NCBI GenBank assembly: GCA_963800725.1
Contig: CAWDCE010000004.1
Span: 62,001 to 126,000 of the forward strand
Length of the DNA: 64,000 nucleotides
Reading direction: 5' to 3'
From: Bog-473 sp963800725
GTDB taxonomy: Bacteria > Actinomycetota > Acidimicrobiia > Acidimicrobiales > RAAP-2
The notes beneath the pieces were generated by a model. The model saw only the letters and a program-made list of their open reading frames with translations. It did no database searches and was not told where the DNA came from. The translations under genes and the position numbers were made by a program. The first letter of the stretch is position 1. Each line of letters starts with the position of its first letter. This document shows, piece after piece, positions 45,924 to 55,302 of the stretch.

Positions 45924-46005
45924 TGGGTAGACCTTCCTTAGCGTGGCCGCGGTGTACTCACCAAACAAGCCTTCTCGAACGGCACAAAGGTTAGCATCCC
46001 CTGCC

Positions 46006-47704
46006 ATGACCTCCCTGGCGGCGTTGGGCGCCAATGACCTGCGAGCGGTAATGGAAGGATTTCGTGACGCCCTGCGGCTCCACCAGGCTGACATCAACCG
46101 GTTGAACGTCTACCCCGTGCCTGACGGCGACACCGGTACCAACATGGCACTGACCGCAGAAGCCGTGGTCAGTGAGCTCGAGGGGGTCGATGCCCAGGCC
46201 GACCTGGTGGCGGTGTGCGGGGCCATTGGGCACGGGTCGCTGATGGGGGCGAGGGGCAACTCTGGGGTGATCTTGTCCCAGCTGCTGCGCGGAATGGGCG
46301 AGCGGATGCGCCAGGGCGGCGACGAAGGCGTCGACGCCAAGATCCTCGCCGACGCGCTGGCCGACGCTGCGGACCTGGCCCGCCGGGCCGTGGTTCGCCC
46401 CGTCGAAGGCACCATCTTGACGGTCGCTTCGGCCGCGGCCGAAGGTGCCGCCGAGGCCCTCGGCGCAGCGGAGGCGGGATTGCTCGGGGTCGTCGAAGGC
46501 GCGCATGGCGCCGCAGCGGTGGCGCTGGCCCACACCCCCGAGCAGCTCGAGGTGCTCGCCCACGCCGGCGTCGTCGATGCGGGGGGCAGCGGGTTCATGT
46601 TGCTCCTCGACGCCTTGTTGTTGGTGATCGACGGACGCCCCTTGCCCCAGCCGTCTGAAATCCCCGTCGAGGTCGACTACGCCGCGCTCGGCCGATGATT
46701 TGGCACGGGCGGGCGAGGGCGGGGTCGACGGGGAGGAGACCGAGGTCGGTGACCTGCGTTACGAGGTGATGTATTTCCTCTACGCCCCCGACGACTCGAT
46801 CGAGGACTTCAAAGAGGTCTGGGCCGGCATAGGCGACTCGATCGTGGTGGTCGGTGGCGAAGGGGTGTGGAACTGCCACATCCACACCGATGACATCGGG
46901 GCCGCCATCGAGGCCGGGGTCGATGCCGGACGACCCCAGCGCATCCGGGTGACCGATCTGGGCGAGCAGGTCGAAGAGGAGCGCTGGGTCAGAGAGAGCG
47001 TCGGGGCACCCGGAGCCGGACCGAGTGAAGCCCCAAGTGGCCCGGCGCCGCGCACCTCGGTGGTGGCGGTGGTCTCGGGTGACGGCATCGGCCGCATCTT
47101 CCGCTCACTCGGCGTGCACCATCAAGTGGTGGGCGGGCAGTCGATGAACCCCTCGACCGCCGAACTGGTGGCGGCGGTCGACGCGGTGGGATCGCACGAA
47201 GTGGTGATCCTGCCCAACAACAAGAACATCCGCCCGGTGGCCGAACAGGTGGACGCGTTGTGCCACAAGACCGTCAAGGTGGTGCGCACCGGAAGCATCG
47301 TCGAAGGGTTCGCGGCGTTGTTGGCCTACGACCCGGCCGCCGACGCCGCCGTCAACGTCGCCAACATGGGTGAGTCCGCAGCCCGGGTTGTGCCGGCGGA
47401 GATCACCCGGGCCGTGCGCGACAGCTCGACCGAAGCCGGTGAAGTGCGCGAGGGCGACTGGATCGGGATCTCGCGCGACGGGGCGATCTCCATTGCTGAC
47501 TCCGCGGTGATGGCGACCCGGCTCTTGCTCAGCCGCCTCCTCGAGCCGCACCACGAGCTGATCACCCTCATCGAAGGGGAGGGGGCCAAGGCGGCCGACA
47601 CCCGGCGCATCAGCGAGTGGCTGGGCGAGGAATACCCCGACGTCGCGCTCGAGGTGCACCACGGCGGTCAGCCGCTCTACCCCTACCTGTTGGGCCTCGA
47701 GTAG
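46006..47704 (+). CDS. FakA-like fatty acid kinase (DAK1/DegV-associated), frameshifted
   Basis: Starts at ATG 46006. The Dak2-like ATP-binding domain has YPVPDGDTGTNM near residue 32 (metal-binding Asp cluster), SLMGARGNSGVILSQLLRG near 80 and DAGGSGFMLLLDALL near 192. Near 46690 a one-base shift is needed to pass from VDYAALG to ADDLARAG and LRYEVMYFLYAP. The C-terminal domain then runs to 47704 with WNCHIHTDDIG and VVILPNNKNIRPVAEQ. About 566 residues, the normal size. FakA phosphorylates fatty acids presented by FakB/DegV proteins. It lies directly upstream of recG, a common arrangement in Gram-positives. Confidence 0.88.
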
Positions 47705-47713
47705 CCAGACTGG

Positions 47714-49921
47714 GTGGCTTCGCCTCGCACACTGCGCGACCTGTCCGGCCGGCCGGTCTCGGTGCTCGAGACCGTCTCGGCCAAAAAGGCCCAACAACTC
47801 GAGGCCTTCGGGGTCGAGACGGTCTTCGACCTCGTCACCACCTTCCCGCGGCGTTACATCGACCGCACCGCCCAGGCCGACGTGTCGGGTCTCGAGATCG
47901 GTGCGCCCGCGGCGGTGCTGGCCGAGGTGGTCAAGGTGCGGTCGCGCCGGCGTGTAACGGCCGACATGGTGGTCGACGTCACGGTGCGCGACGGCACCGG
48001 GACGCTCGAGGTGGTGTTCTTCAATCAACCGTGGCGGTCGCGCCAACTCGCGCAAGGAACCGAAGCCATCTTCTGGGGCAAGGTCGGCGAGTACCGGGGC
48101 ACCCGCCAGATGGTCAATCCCGTCGTCGACGTCGTCGCCGGCATCGACGAGCCGAGTGTCGGGCAGCGCCGGCGTACGTTGCGCATCCTGCCGATCTATC
48201 CGGCTTCCGCCAAGGCCGGGCTCACCTCTTGGGAGATCGGCACTTTTGTCGAGGAGGCATTGCGGCGGGCGGGGGAGTTGGCCGACCCGCTCCCGGCATC
48301 GTGGCGGACATCGCTGATGCTTCTCGACCGGACCACCGCGTTTTCGATCGTGCATGCGCCGAGCGCGACCGAACCGATCGACGAAGCGCGCCGACGCCTC
48401 GTCTTCGACGAACTGTGGCGGTTGCAACTCTCCTTGGTGCTGCGCCGGCGGGCCTTCGAACTCAACGCGCGAACCATCCGCCATCGCGTCTCCCCCTCGA
48501 GGTCACCGGGGCCAAGGGGGACACCTTGGTGGCCCGGTTCCTCTCGGGCCTCGACTTCACCCTCACTACCGCGCAGCGCCAGGCCCTGGCGGTGATCGTG
48601 GCGGATCTGGCCGGCCCGTTTCCAATGCATCGACTCCTCCAAGGCGACGTCGGCTCCGGCAAGACCGTCGTCGCCCTCGCCACCTTGCTCGGTGCCGTCC
48701 AAAGCGGGCACCAAGGGGCGTTGATGGTGCCGACCGAGGTGCTCGCCGAACAGCACGCCGCCGCGGTGCGCGCCATGTTGGGCGCGCTCGATGTCGCGCG
48801 TCGAGCTCTTGACCAACCGGGTCAAGGGCAAGGCCCGGACCAAGGTCCTGGCCGATCTGGCCACGGGCGAGGTGTCGATCGTCGTCGGCACCCATGCACT
48901 GATCGCGGACGGGGTCGAGTTCGATTCCCTCGGGGTCGTGGTGATCGACGAGCAACACCGTTTCGGGGTCGAACAACGCGCCACGCTGCGGGCCAAGGGG
49001 GCGAGCGGTGATCCCGACCTCTTGGTCATGACCGCCACCCCGATCCCGCGCACCGCCGCCATGGTGATCTTTGGCGACCTCGACCTCAGCGTCCTCGACG
49101 AGATGCCCCCGGGTCGCCACGCAATCACCACCGAATGGCTGCCCGCGCCCGACGAAGAGCACGTCGCCTTCGATCGGATCAGAAGCGAGGTGGCAGCCGG
49201 GCACCGGGCCTTTGTGGTGTGTCCTTTGGTCGCCGACTCCGCCCGCGTCGAGGCGCGCTCGGCCACCGAGGAGTTCGAACGGCTGACCGCCCCGGGCGGT
49301 GCGTTGGCGAACCTGGCGGTGGGGTTGCTCCACGGGCAGATGCCCGCGTCACAGCGCGAAGAGGTGATGGCCGAATTCCGCGCCGGCGTGCTTTCGGTCC
49401 TCGTGGCCACGACCGTCATCGAGGTGGGGGTCGATGTACCCGAGGCGACGGTGATGGTGATTGAGAGTGCCGAGCGCTTTGGGATCGCCCAGCTCCACCA
49501 GCTCCGCGGGCGTGTCGGGCGTGGCGCTGATCGAAGTTGGTGCTACCTGCTCGGTGGCGGCGATGACGAGTCACGTGCCACCGGCACACTCGGTGACGCC
49601 GTCGCACCCGAGAACGCGACTTTCGGCGCCGCGGCACGACTGGCTGCGGTGGCGGCCAGCAACGACGGGTTCGCCCTGGCCGAAGAGGATCTGCGACTGC
49701 GCGGGGAAGGGACGCTGCTCGGGTCGCGCCAAAAAGGTCAGAGCGACCTGGTGCTCGCCTCGTTGTCACGTCCCGAGGACCGAGCCCTCCTCGACGAGGC
49801 GCGCCGGGTGGCCCAGGCCATCGTCGACGTCGACCCCCAGCTCGACGAGCATCCCTTGATCAGAGACGAGATCACCTTGTTCTTGAGCGACGAGGAGGGG
49901 GAGTACCTCTTCAAGAGTTGA
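47714..49921 (+). CDS. recG: ATP-dependent DNA helicase RecG, two frameshifts
   Basis: Starts at GTG 47714. The wedge/OB part (FGVETVFDLVTTFPRRYIDRT, NPVVDVV) is in frame to about 48490. A shift leads to LPLEVTGAKGDTLVARFLSGLDFTLTTAQ and the Walker A QGDVGSGKTVVA. A second shift near 48790 leads to RVELLTNRVKGKAR, the DEQHRFGVEQR box, TATPIPRT, LLHGQMP and VIEVGVDVPEATVMVI, and the C-terminal RIAQLHQLRGRVGR-like motif VI. Total about 735 residues, normal for RecG. It reverses stalled forks and branch-migrates junctions. All helicase motifs are present. Confidence 0.88.
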
Positions 49922-49940
49922 GGGGACTACCTTGGCCCCG

Positions 49941-50471
49941 ATGCGAGTCATTGCTGGGCGGAGTCGGGGCCGGCGATTGACGGCCAAGTTGCCGACGGTG
50001 GTGCGCCCGACGTCGGACCGGGTCAAAGAGTCGATCTTCGACATCTTGGGATCGGCGGGCGGCGTGGACGACTTGAGGGTCCTCGACTTGTTCTGCGGCA
50101 GCGGCGGCCTGGGTGTCGAGGCGCTCTCGCGCGGCGCCGCCGCCGTCACCTTCGTCGACCAAGATCTCGCAGCCACCGTTGCGGTCCGGGAGAACCTGGC
50201 GGCGGTCGGCCTGGCCGATGCCCCCGCCACCATCATCCGCGCCGGTCTGCCTGCGTGGTTGCGCTCCGCCGCGGATTTCGATCTGGCCTTGTGCGATCCC
50301 CCCTACGGATTCGACGACTGGGCTGCCCTGCTCGCCGACCTCGACGCCGAGCGCGCGGTCTTGGAGTCTTCGCGGCCCGTCTCGGTGCCCGAGGGCTGGA
50401 TGGTCACGAAAGAGCGCCGCTACGGCGGTACGCTCGTCACCGTGGCTCAGCGCAGCGAACGTGACGCATGA
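49941..50471 (+). CDS. rsmD: 16S rRNA (guanine-N2-966) methyltransferase RsmD
   Basis: 176 residues from ATG 49941, with gagggg upstream. MRVIAGRSRGRRL and RPTSDRVKESIFDIL are typical RsmD N-terminal segments; SAM binding is in VLDLFCGSGGLGVEALSRGA near 50 and the catalytic DPPYGF near 117. It methylates G966 of 16S rRNA. Overlaps coaD by four bases (ATGA), the usual rsmD-coaD pairing. Confidence 0.94.
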   Translation: MRVIAGRSRGRRLTAKLPTVVRPTSDRVKESIFDILGSAGGVDDLRVLDLFCGSGGLGVEALSRGAAAVTFVDQDLAATVAVRENLAAVGLADAPATIIRAGLPAWLRSAADFDLALCDPPYGFDDWAALLADLDAERAVLESSRPVSVPEGWMVTKERRYGGTLVTVAQRSERDA

Positions 50472-50962
50472 AGGTCGGTCTGTTTCCTGGTTCCTTCGAT
50501 CCTTTCCATAACGGGCACCTCGAGATTGTGGAGCGGGCCAGCCACCTCTTCGACGAGGTGGTGGTGGCCGCCCTGCGCAACCCCCAAAAGAGCCAAGCCC
50601 TCTTCGATCTCGAAGAGCGCCAATCGATGCTCGAAGAGGTGCTCGCCCACATCGAGGGGGTACGCATCGTGTCGGTGTCGACGCTCTTGGTCAACGTGGC
50701 CAGAGACGTCGGCGCCTCGGCCATCGTGCGCGGCCTGCGGGCCGTGTCTGACTTCGAGACCGAGATGCAGATGGCCCAGATGAACCACCATCTCTCGGGC
50801 GTCGAGACGATCTTCATTCCAACCAGTTCGAAATATTCCTTCGTGGCCTCCAAGTTGGTCCGCGAGGTAGCGCGATTCGGGGGCGACGTCTCGGCGTTCG
50901 TCCCCAAGGTGGTGGCGACCCATATGCAAGCGAAGTTCAAGGGGGGATCGGGCTATGACTGA
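50468..50962 (+). CDS. coaD: Phosphopantetheine adenylyltransferase
   Basis: 164 residues from ATG 50468. The nucleotidyltransferase motif PGSFDPFHNGHL (HxGH variant) is at the N terminus, RGLRAVSDFETEMQMAQMN near 88 and TSSKYSFVASKLVREVA near 118. It adenylates 4-phosphopantetheine in CoA biosynthesis, supplying the ACP prosthetic group used two genes downstream. Its end overlaps the next gene by 8 bp. Confidence 0.96.
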   Translation: MKVGLFPGSFDPFHNGHLEIVERASHLFDEVVVAALRNPQKSQALFDLEERQSMLEEVLAHIEGVRIVSVSTLLVNVARDVGASAIVRGLRAVSDFETEMQMAQMNHHLSGVETIFIPTSSKYSFVASKLVREVARFGGDVSAFVPKVVATHMQAKFKGGSGYD

Positions 50963-51510
50963 CCAATTCCTCGAAGTCGAAGAGCTCCCGCCCGACGCGG
51001 ATGCCGAGTCGATCATCAACCAGGTGATCGACATTGTGAACACGGCCAAGTCCATGCCGTTGTCCTCGTCGGTGATCATCTCGCGCGAAGAGGTGGTATC
51101 ACTGCTCCAAGGGGCACTCGACCGCCTCCCCGACGAGCTGCGCCAGGCCCGGTGGCTGCTGCGCGAACGCGAGGAGTTCTTGGCGGAGCGGGCCAAGGAG
51201 GCCGACGCCTTGATGGAAGAGGTGCGGGCCCAGGCCGAGCGCATGGTGCAGCGGACCGAGATCGTGCGTCAGGCCAATACAGTGGCCCAACGCATCCTCG
51301 ACGACGCCAACGACGAGGCCCGAACCATGCGCCATGAGGCCGAGGACTTCTGTGACACAAAACTTGCCGGAATGGAGATTGTCTTGGACCGCTTGACCCG
51401 AACGGTCCAGTCGGGCCCGCCCGCCGGCCGCCCCCGCACCGGCCCAAGAGCAAGCGACCGTGGCGACGGAGTCAGAGGAGGACGGCTTCTTCGATCAGGA
51501 CCTGTCCTGA
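50955..51510 (+). CDS. DivIVA-like coiled-coil protein, frameshifted near the C terminus
   Basis: Starts at ATG 50955. A short acidic N terminus leads into IINQVIDIVNTAKSMPLSSSVIISREEVVSLLQGALDRLP and a long charged coiled coil (REREEFLAERAKEADALMEEVRAQAERMVQRTEIVRQ) through about residue 145. One extra base near 51413 must be skipped to reach APAPAQEQATVATESEEDGF and the stop TGA 51508-51510. Without this the frame falsely fuses to the next gene. The arrangement resembles DivIVA/ATP-synthase-B-like proteins found between coaD and the DUF177 gene in actinobacteria. A role in cell growth or division is inferred. Confidence 0.72.
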
Positions 51511-52058
51511 TGGCCAAGGCCGACCCCTTCATCGTCCACGTCGCTCGCATGCGGCGCAACACCGGATCCACGTCGCACGAGGTGCGCTCGGGTCCTGTCG
51601 AGCTCGCCGGCCCCTTGGACGCCGAAGGTATCGATCCGGGCCGCAGCGTGGTCCCGAGCGGGGCCGAAGCCGAGGTCGACGTCACCTTGGTGGCCTTCGA
51701 CGGGGGCATCGAGGCCAAGGGCACGGTGCGGGCCCCGTGGGTCGGGGTCTGCCGACGCTGTGCCACCGCGGTCGGCGGGGAACTGGTGGTGGCGGTCAAT
51801 GAGCGATTTGCGGCGGGGGCGTCGCCCGACGCAAGCAGCGACGAGGCGGACTTTTACCCCATCGCCGACGACACCATCGACCTGGGGCCAATGGTGCGTG
51901 ACGCCCTGGTGCTCGAGCTGCCGGCCGCCCCGTTGTGCCGTCCCGATTGCGCGGGGCTGTGCCCGAGCTGCGGTGCCGACCGCAACGAGGGAGGCGCCGA
52001 TTGTGGCTGCGTTGCCCCACGGGACCCGCGTTGGGCTAATCTCGACGTGCTCCGGTAG
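51510..52058 (+). CDS. DUF177 (YceD-like) protein
   Basis: 182 residues from ATG 51510, overlapping the previous stop in TGATG. The family pattern is seen in VVPSGAEAEVDVTLVAFDGGIEAKGTVRAPWVGVCRRCATAV with CxxC, and LPAAPLCRPDCAGLCPSCGADRNEGG with a Cys-rich knuckle. YceD/DUF177 almost always precedes rpmF, as here, and is linked to rRNA accumulation or ribosome assembly. Function is inferred from that linkage. Confidence 0.88.
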   Translation: MAKADPFIVHVARMRRNTGSTSHEVRSGPVELAGPLDAEGIDPGRSVVPSGAEAEVDVTLVAFDGGIEAKGTVRAPWVGVCRRCATAVGGELVVAVNERFAAGASPDASSDEADFYPIADDTIDLGPMVRDALVLELPAAPLCRPDCAGLCPSCGADRNEGGADCGCVAPRDPRWANLDVLR

Positions 52059-52107
52059 CTGATCGACGCACGCCGGCGCGCCCCGAGTCCAAGGTTGGAG
52101 ACCGACA

Positions 52108-52287
52108 ATGGCTGTCCCGAAGAAGAAGAAGTCCAAGGCCAAGGGCCGCAGCCATCAGGCTGCCGCCTGGGTGTTGCGTCTCCCCCCAAGAAGCGTCTGC
52201 CCGCACTGCCAGTCGGCCAAGACGCCCCACGTGGTCTGCCCGAACTGCGGGTGGTACAAGGGTCGACAGGCCGTAGAGGTCGACTGA
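52108..52287 (+). CDS. rpmF: 50S ribosomal protein L32 (zinc-ribbon form)
   Basis: 59 residues from ATG 52108 with ggttggagacc upstream. MAVPKKKKSKAKGRSHQAAAW is the L32 start, and CPHC and CPNCGWYKGRQAVEV give the zinc-binding pairs of the C+ form. The segment WVLRLPPRSVCPHC is slightly unusual between them. Located between DUF177 and plsX, the canonical rpmF-plsX order of fatty-acid operons. Confidence 0.93.
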   Translation: MAVPKKKKSKAKGRSHQAAAWVLRLPPRSVCPHCQSAKTPHVVCPNCGWYKGRQAVEVD

Positions 52288-52288
52288 T

Positions 52289-53307
52289 TTGAGCCGGCGG
52301 GGAGAGCGCCCGTCGACCGAGCTCTTGGCATCACTGCCGGTCGTGCTGGACGCGATGGGCGGCGACAAGGCCCCGGGCGACATCGTCGAAGGGGCCCATC
52401 GCCTCGCCAGCGAAGAAGGCGTCGCCGTCCTTTTGGTCGGGCCGCGCGACCAGGTGGGTGACACCTTGGGGCTCGACCTCTTCGAATGCAGCGAAGTCAT
52501 TGCCATGGACGAGGACCCCGCGGGGGCGTGCGCCGTAAGAAGGACTCTTCCCTCGTGCGCGCCGCCGAGCTGGTCCGTGACCATCACGCCTGCGCCATGG
52601 TGAGCGCAGGCAACACCGGGGCCACGATGGCGTCCGCGTTGTTGCGCATGGGCCGCCTGCCCGGGGTGATCCGGCCCTGCATCGCCACACCGTTGCCCCG
52701 CCTCGGTCAAAACCCCGCCGTCCTGGTCGACGCCGGCGCCAACGCCGAGTGCACCGCGGCGATGCTGGTGCAGTTCGCGCAGATGGGGGCGGCCTATGTC
52801 TCGTCGCGCTTTGGGACCACCGCACCGACGGTCGGGCTGCTCTCCATTGGCGAGGAGTCGACCAAAGGCACCCCGCTGGTCAAAGAGACCCACAAATTGT
52901 TGGCCGAGGCCACCGGCTTCACCTTCGTCGGCAACCTCGAGGGCCGCGACCTGCTGCCCGCTGGTGCCGACGTCGTGGTGACCGACGGCTTCACCGGCAA
53001 CGTGACCCTCAAAACCCTCGAGGGTTCGCTGCGGTTCCTCTTCGACGCCATGTTGGGAGTGTTCTCGACCAACGAGGAGACCAAGGCGGCGGCGGACGTC
53101 CTGTTGCCATACCTGTTGCCACTCGCCGCCCAGTTCGAGCCGGAGAACACCGGTGGAGCGATTCTCCTGGGCGTCGACGGGGTCTGCGTGATCAGCCACG
53201 GGTCCTCGAACGCCACCGCGATACTCAACGCCCTCAAAGTGGCCTGCGAGTGCGCGACTTCGGGCCTGGTCGAGCATCTGGCGGCCGCGGTGCGCCCGGC
53301 GCCCTAG
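52289..53307 (+). CDS. plsX: Phosphate acyltransferase PlsX, frameshifted
   Basis: Starts at TTG 52289 (gaggt ribosome site 7 nt upstream). VVLDAMGGDKAPGDIVEGA is the PlsX N-terminal signature. Near 52520 one base must be gained or lost to pass from VIAMDEDPAGA to VRRKKDSSLVRAAELVRD, after which SAGNTGATMASALLRMGRL, VLVDAGANAEC, ANLEGRDL-like NLEGRDLLPAGADVVVTDGFTGNV and GGAILLGVDGVCVISHGSS run to 53307. About 340 residues, normal. PlsX makes acyl-phosphate from acyl-ACP for phospholipid synthesis. acpP follows 100 bp later. Confidence 0.9.
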
Positions 53308-53407
53308 CGCTAAATTCCCAGGTCAGACCCTACAAGTTCGTGGGGTGGGGTCTTCGCCCGGTAACATGTCGCCCGGATCAATTCGATTCGCCGACCCAGG
53401 AGCGCAT

Positions 53408-53704
53408 GTGCCAGCCGAAACCCACACCAATCAAGGTCCCCTCGACCGCCAAGGGGTCTTCGAGCTGATCAGGGACCAGCTGGCCGACATCTTGGAGACC
53501 GACCCCTCCACCATCACCGAGGGTGCCTCCTTCGTCGAAGATCTCGACGCCGATTCCCTCGCGCTCATCGAGCTGGTCGAGGGCCTCGAAGAAGAGCTGG
53601 GAGAGCGGACCGTCGGGTTCCGCATTGACGATGAAGACCTTGAAGATCTCCGCACCGTCCGAGACGCCGTTGACTACGTCTACGCCAAGCTCGAGGCGGG
53701 GTGA
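53408..53704 (+). CDS. acpP: Acyl carrier protein
   Basis: 98 residues from GTG 53408 with aggag 6 nt upstream. The helix-loop LDADSLALIELVEGLEEELG carries the phosphopantetheine-accepting Ser in DSL. It is longer than the usual 78 residues because of a 17-residue N-terminal extension and a C-terminal helix. Position plsX-acpP-rnc is the classical arrangement. It overlaps the rnc start by four bases (GTGA). Confidence 0.93.
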   Translation: MPAETHTNQGPLDRQGVFELIRDQLADILETDPSTITEGASFVEDLDADSLALIELVEGLEEELGERTVGFRIDDEDLEDLRTVRDAVDYVYAKLEAG

Positions 53705-54398
53705 CGCTGGCGCCGAAGGGGCGGCCGCACTGGCCGAGAGGTTGGGCCATACCTTCGACGACATCACCCTCCTCCAACATGCCTTGGCCCACCGCAGCTG
53801 GTGCGGTGAACAAGACGGCGGTGCACCGTCGAACGAGCGTCTCGAGTTCTTGGGCGATGCCGTGCTCGGACTCGTCGTCGCCCGCTACACCTACGAGAAC
53901 TATCCGGACTTCCCAGAAGGCAAGCTGGCCAAAGTGCGCTCGGCGGTCGTGAACGCCCGCGTGCTGGCCCAGGTGGCCGACCGGCTCGGCGTTGGCGACG
54001 TGTTGTTGCTCGGCAAGGGCGAGGAAACCTCGGGCGGCCGCTCCAAGGCCTCCATCTTGAGCGACGCGTTCGAAGCCATTCTCGGTGCGATCTACCTCGA
54101 CTCGGGGTTCGACGCCGCGGAGATCTTGGTGTTGCGCGAACTGCACGACCTGATCGCTGCGGCCTGCAAGGAACCCGACGACTTCGACCACAAGAGCCGA
54201 CTCCAAGAGCTGGCGGTCCACAACGGGGAGGGCACGCCGCGCTACGTCGTGGTCGGTTCGGGTCCCGACCACGATCGAACTTACGCCGCCGAGGTCTTCG
54301 TGGCCGGCGAGCGCAGGGGTGAAGGAGCAGGGCGCTCCAAGAAAGACGCCGAGCAAGAAGCGGCCCGCAATGCCTGGGAGGGCCTGACCAATGCCTGA
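53701..54398 (+). CDS. rnc: Ribonuclease III, start disturbed by a frameshift
   Basis: The stop/start overlap GTGA at 53701 marks the expected start. One base is then missing near 53707 to enter the frame AEGAAALAERLGHTFDDITLLQHALAHRS; without this the nearest start would be TTG 53742. The catalytic signature NERLEFLGDAVLGLVV lies near 38, DAFEAILGAIYLDSGF near 120, and a double-stranded RNA-binding domain near 160-225 ends KKDAEQEAARNAWEGL. It processes rRNA and other structured RNAs. It overlaps mutM by 8 bp. Confidence 0.9.
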
Positions 54399-55290
54399 GT
54401 TACCCGAAGTCGAAACACTGCGACAGGACCTGGCCCGCGAGGTGGTCGGCAAGAAGATCAAGTCGGTGAGCGTGGCCAACGGTCGCTCGGTGCGGCGCCA
54501 CCCGTCGGCCAAGCACTTCCGCGCCCCGCTCGAAGGCCGCACCATCAAGTCGGTCGGGCGGCTCGGAAAGTACCTGCTCTTGACGCTCGACAGCGGCGAC
54601 ACGCTGGTGGTGCACCTCGGGATGAGCGGCCAGCTCTTGCGGGTCAAGTCGGTCAAGGACCCAAAGCCCAAGCACACCCACGTCGTCATCACCTTCACCC
54701 AGGGCGGCGAGCTGCGCTACGTCGACCCGAGGACATTTGGTGAACTGTTCGTCTCGACGCCACCCCTCAAAGCTGACGGGACGCCGCTGAGCCCGGTCTC
54801 GGGTACCGCCGGTGGCGACGGCGCGGCGATCCGCAAGGCCATCCCCGAACTGGCCCACCTCGGGTTCGACCCCATTGAGGACATGATGAGCTGGGACCGC
54901 TTCGGGGTCTTGTTGCACCAGCACAAGGCCGGGGTCAAAACGATGTTGATGGATCAGAGTTTCATTGCGGGGATCGGGAATCTCTACTCTGACGAGATGC
55001 TCTATCAAGCGGGGCTGCGCTATGACCGCGCGTCCAACACGTTGACGGCGACCGAGGTGCGACGGCTCTACCGCGCCATCGTCGAGACGCTCGCCGAAGC
55101 CATCAAACATCGCGGCTCGTCGCTGGCCGACGAGCAGTACCGCGACCTCTTTGGCGAAGTCGGCGCCTACCAGGGCCTCCATCAGGTCTACGACCGCGAA
55201 GGCGAGCCGTGTCGGCGGTGCCGCAACGTGATCGTGCGGGTCAAGACAGGAGGTCGGTCGACCTTCTTTTGTGAACACTGCCAGGTCTGA
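54391..55290 (+). CDS. mutM: Formamidopyrimidine-DNA glycosylase
   Basis: 299 residues from ATG 54391. The catalytic N terminus PELPEVETLRQDLA (Pro2, Glu3) is intact; other motifs are GRLGKYLLLTLDSGDTLVVHLGMSGQL, FIAGIGNLYSDEMLYQAGL and the zinc finger CRRCRNV..FFCEHC near 272-297. It excises 8-oxoguanine and nicks the strand. The middle region (about 125-150, SPVSGTAGGDGAAIRKA) is longer than in most homologues. It lies between rnc and smc, 12 bp before smc. Confidence 0.95.
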   Translation: MPELPEVETLRQDLAREVVGKKIKSVSVANGRSVRRHPSAKHFRAPLEGRTIKSVGRLGKYLLLTLDSGDTLVVHLGMSGQLLRVKSVKDPKPKHTHVVITFTQGGELRYVDPRTFGELFVSTPPLKADGTPLSPVSGTAGGDGAAIRKAIPELAHLGFDPIEDMMSWDRFGVLLHQHKAGVKTMLMDQSFIAGIGNLYSDEMLYQAGLRYDRASNTLTATEVRRLYRAIVETLAEAIKHRGSSLADEQYRDLFGEVGAYQGLHQVYDREGEPCRRCRNVIVRVKTGGRSTFFCEHCQV

Positions 55291-55302
55291 GCCGCCCGCC
55301 CG

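Noticed and set aside
50955..52058. An apparent fusion of a coiled-coil protein to DUF177
   Set aside because: The link passes through a Pro/Arg-rich out-of-frame stretch near 51413; the alternative frame gives a natural C terminus and stop (TGATG) at 51510.
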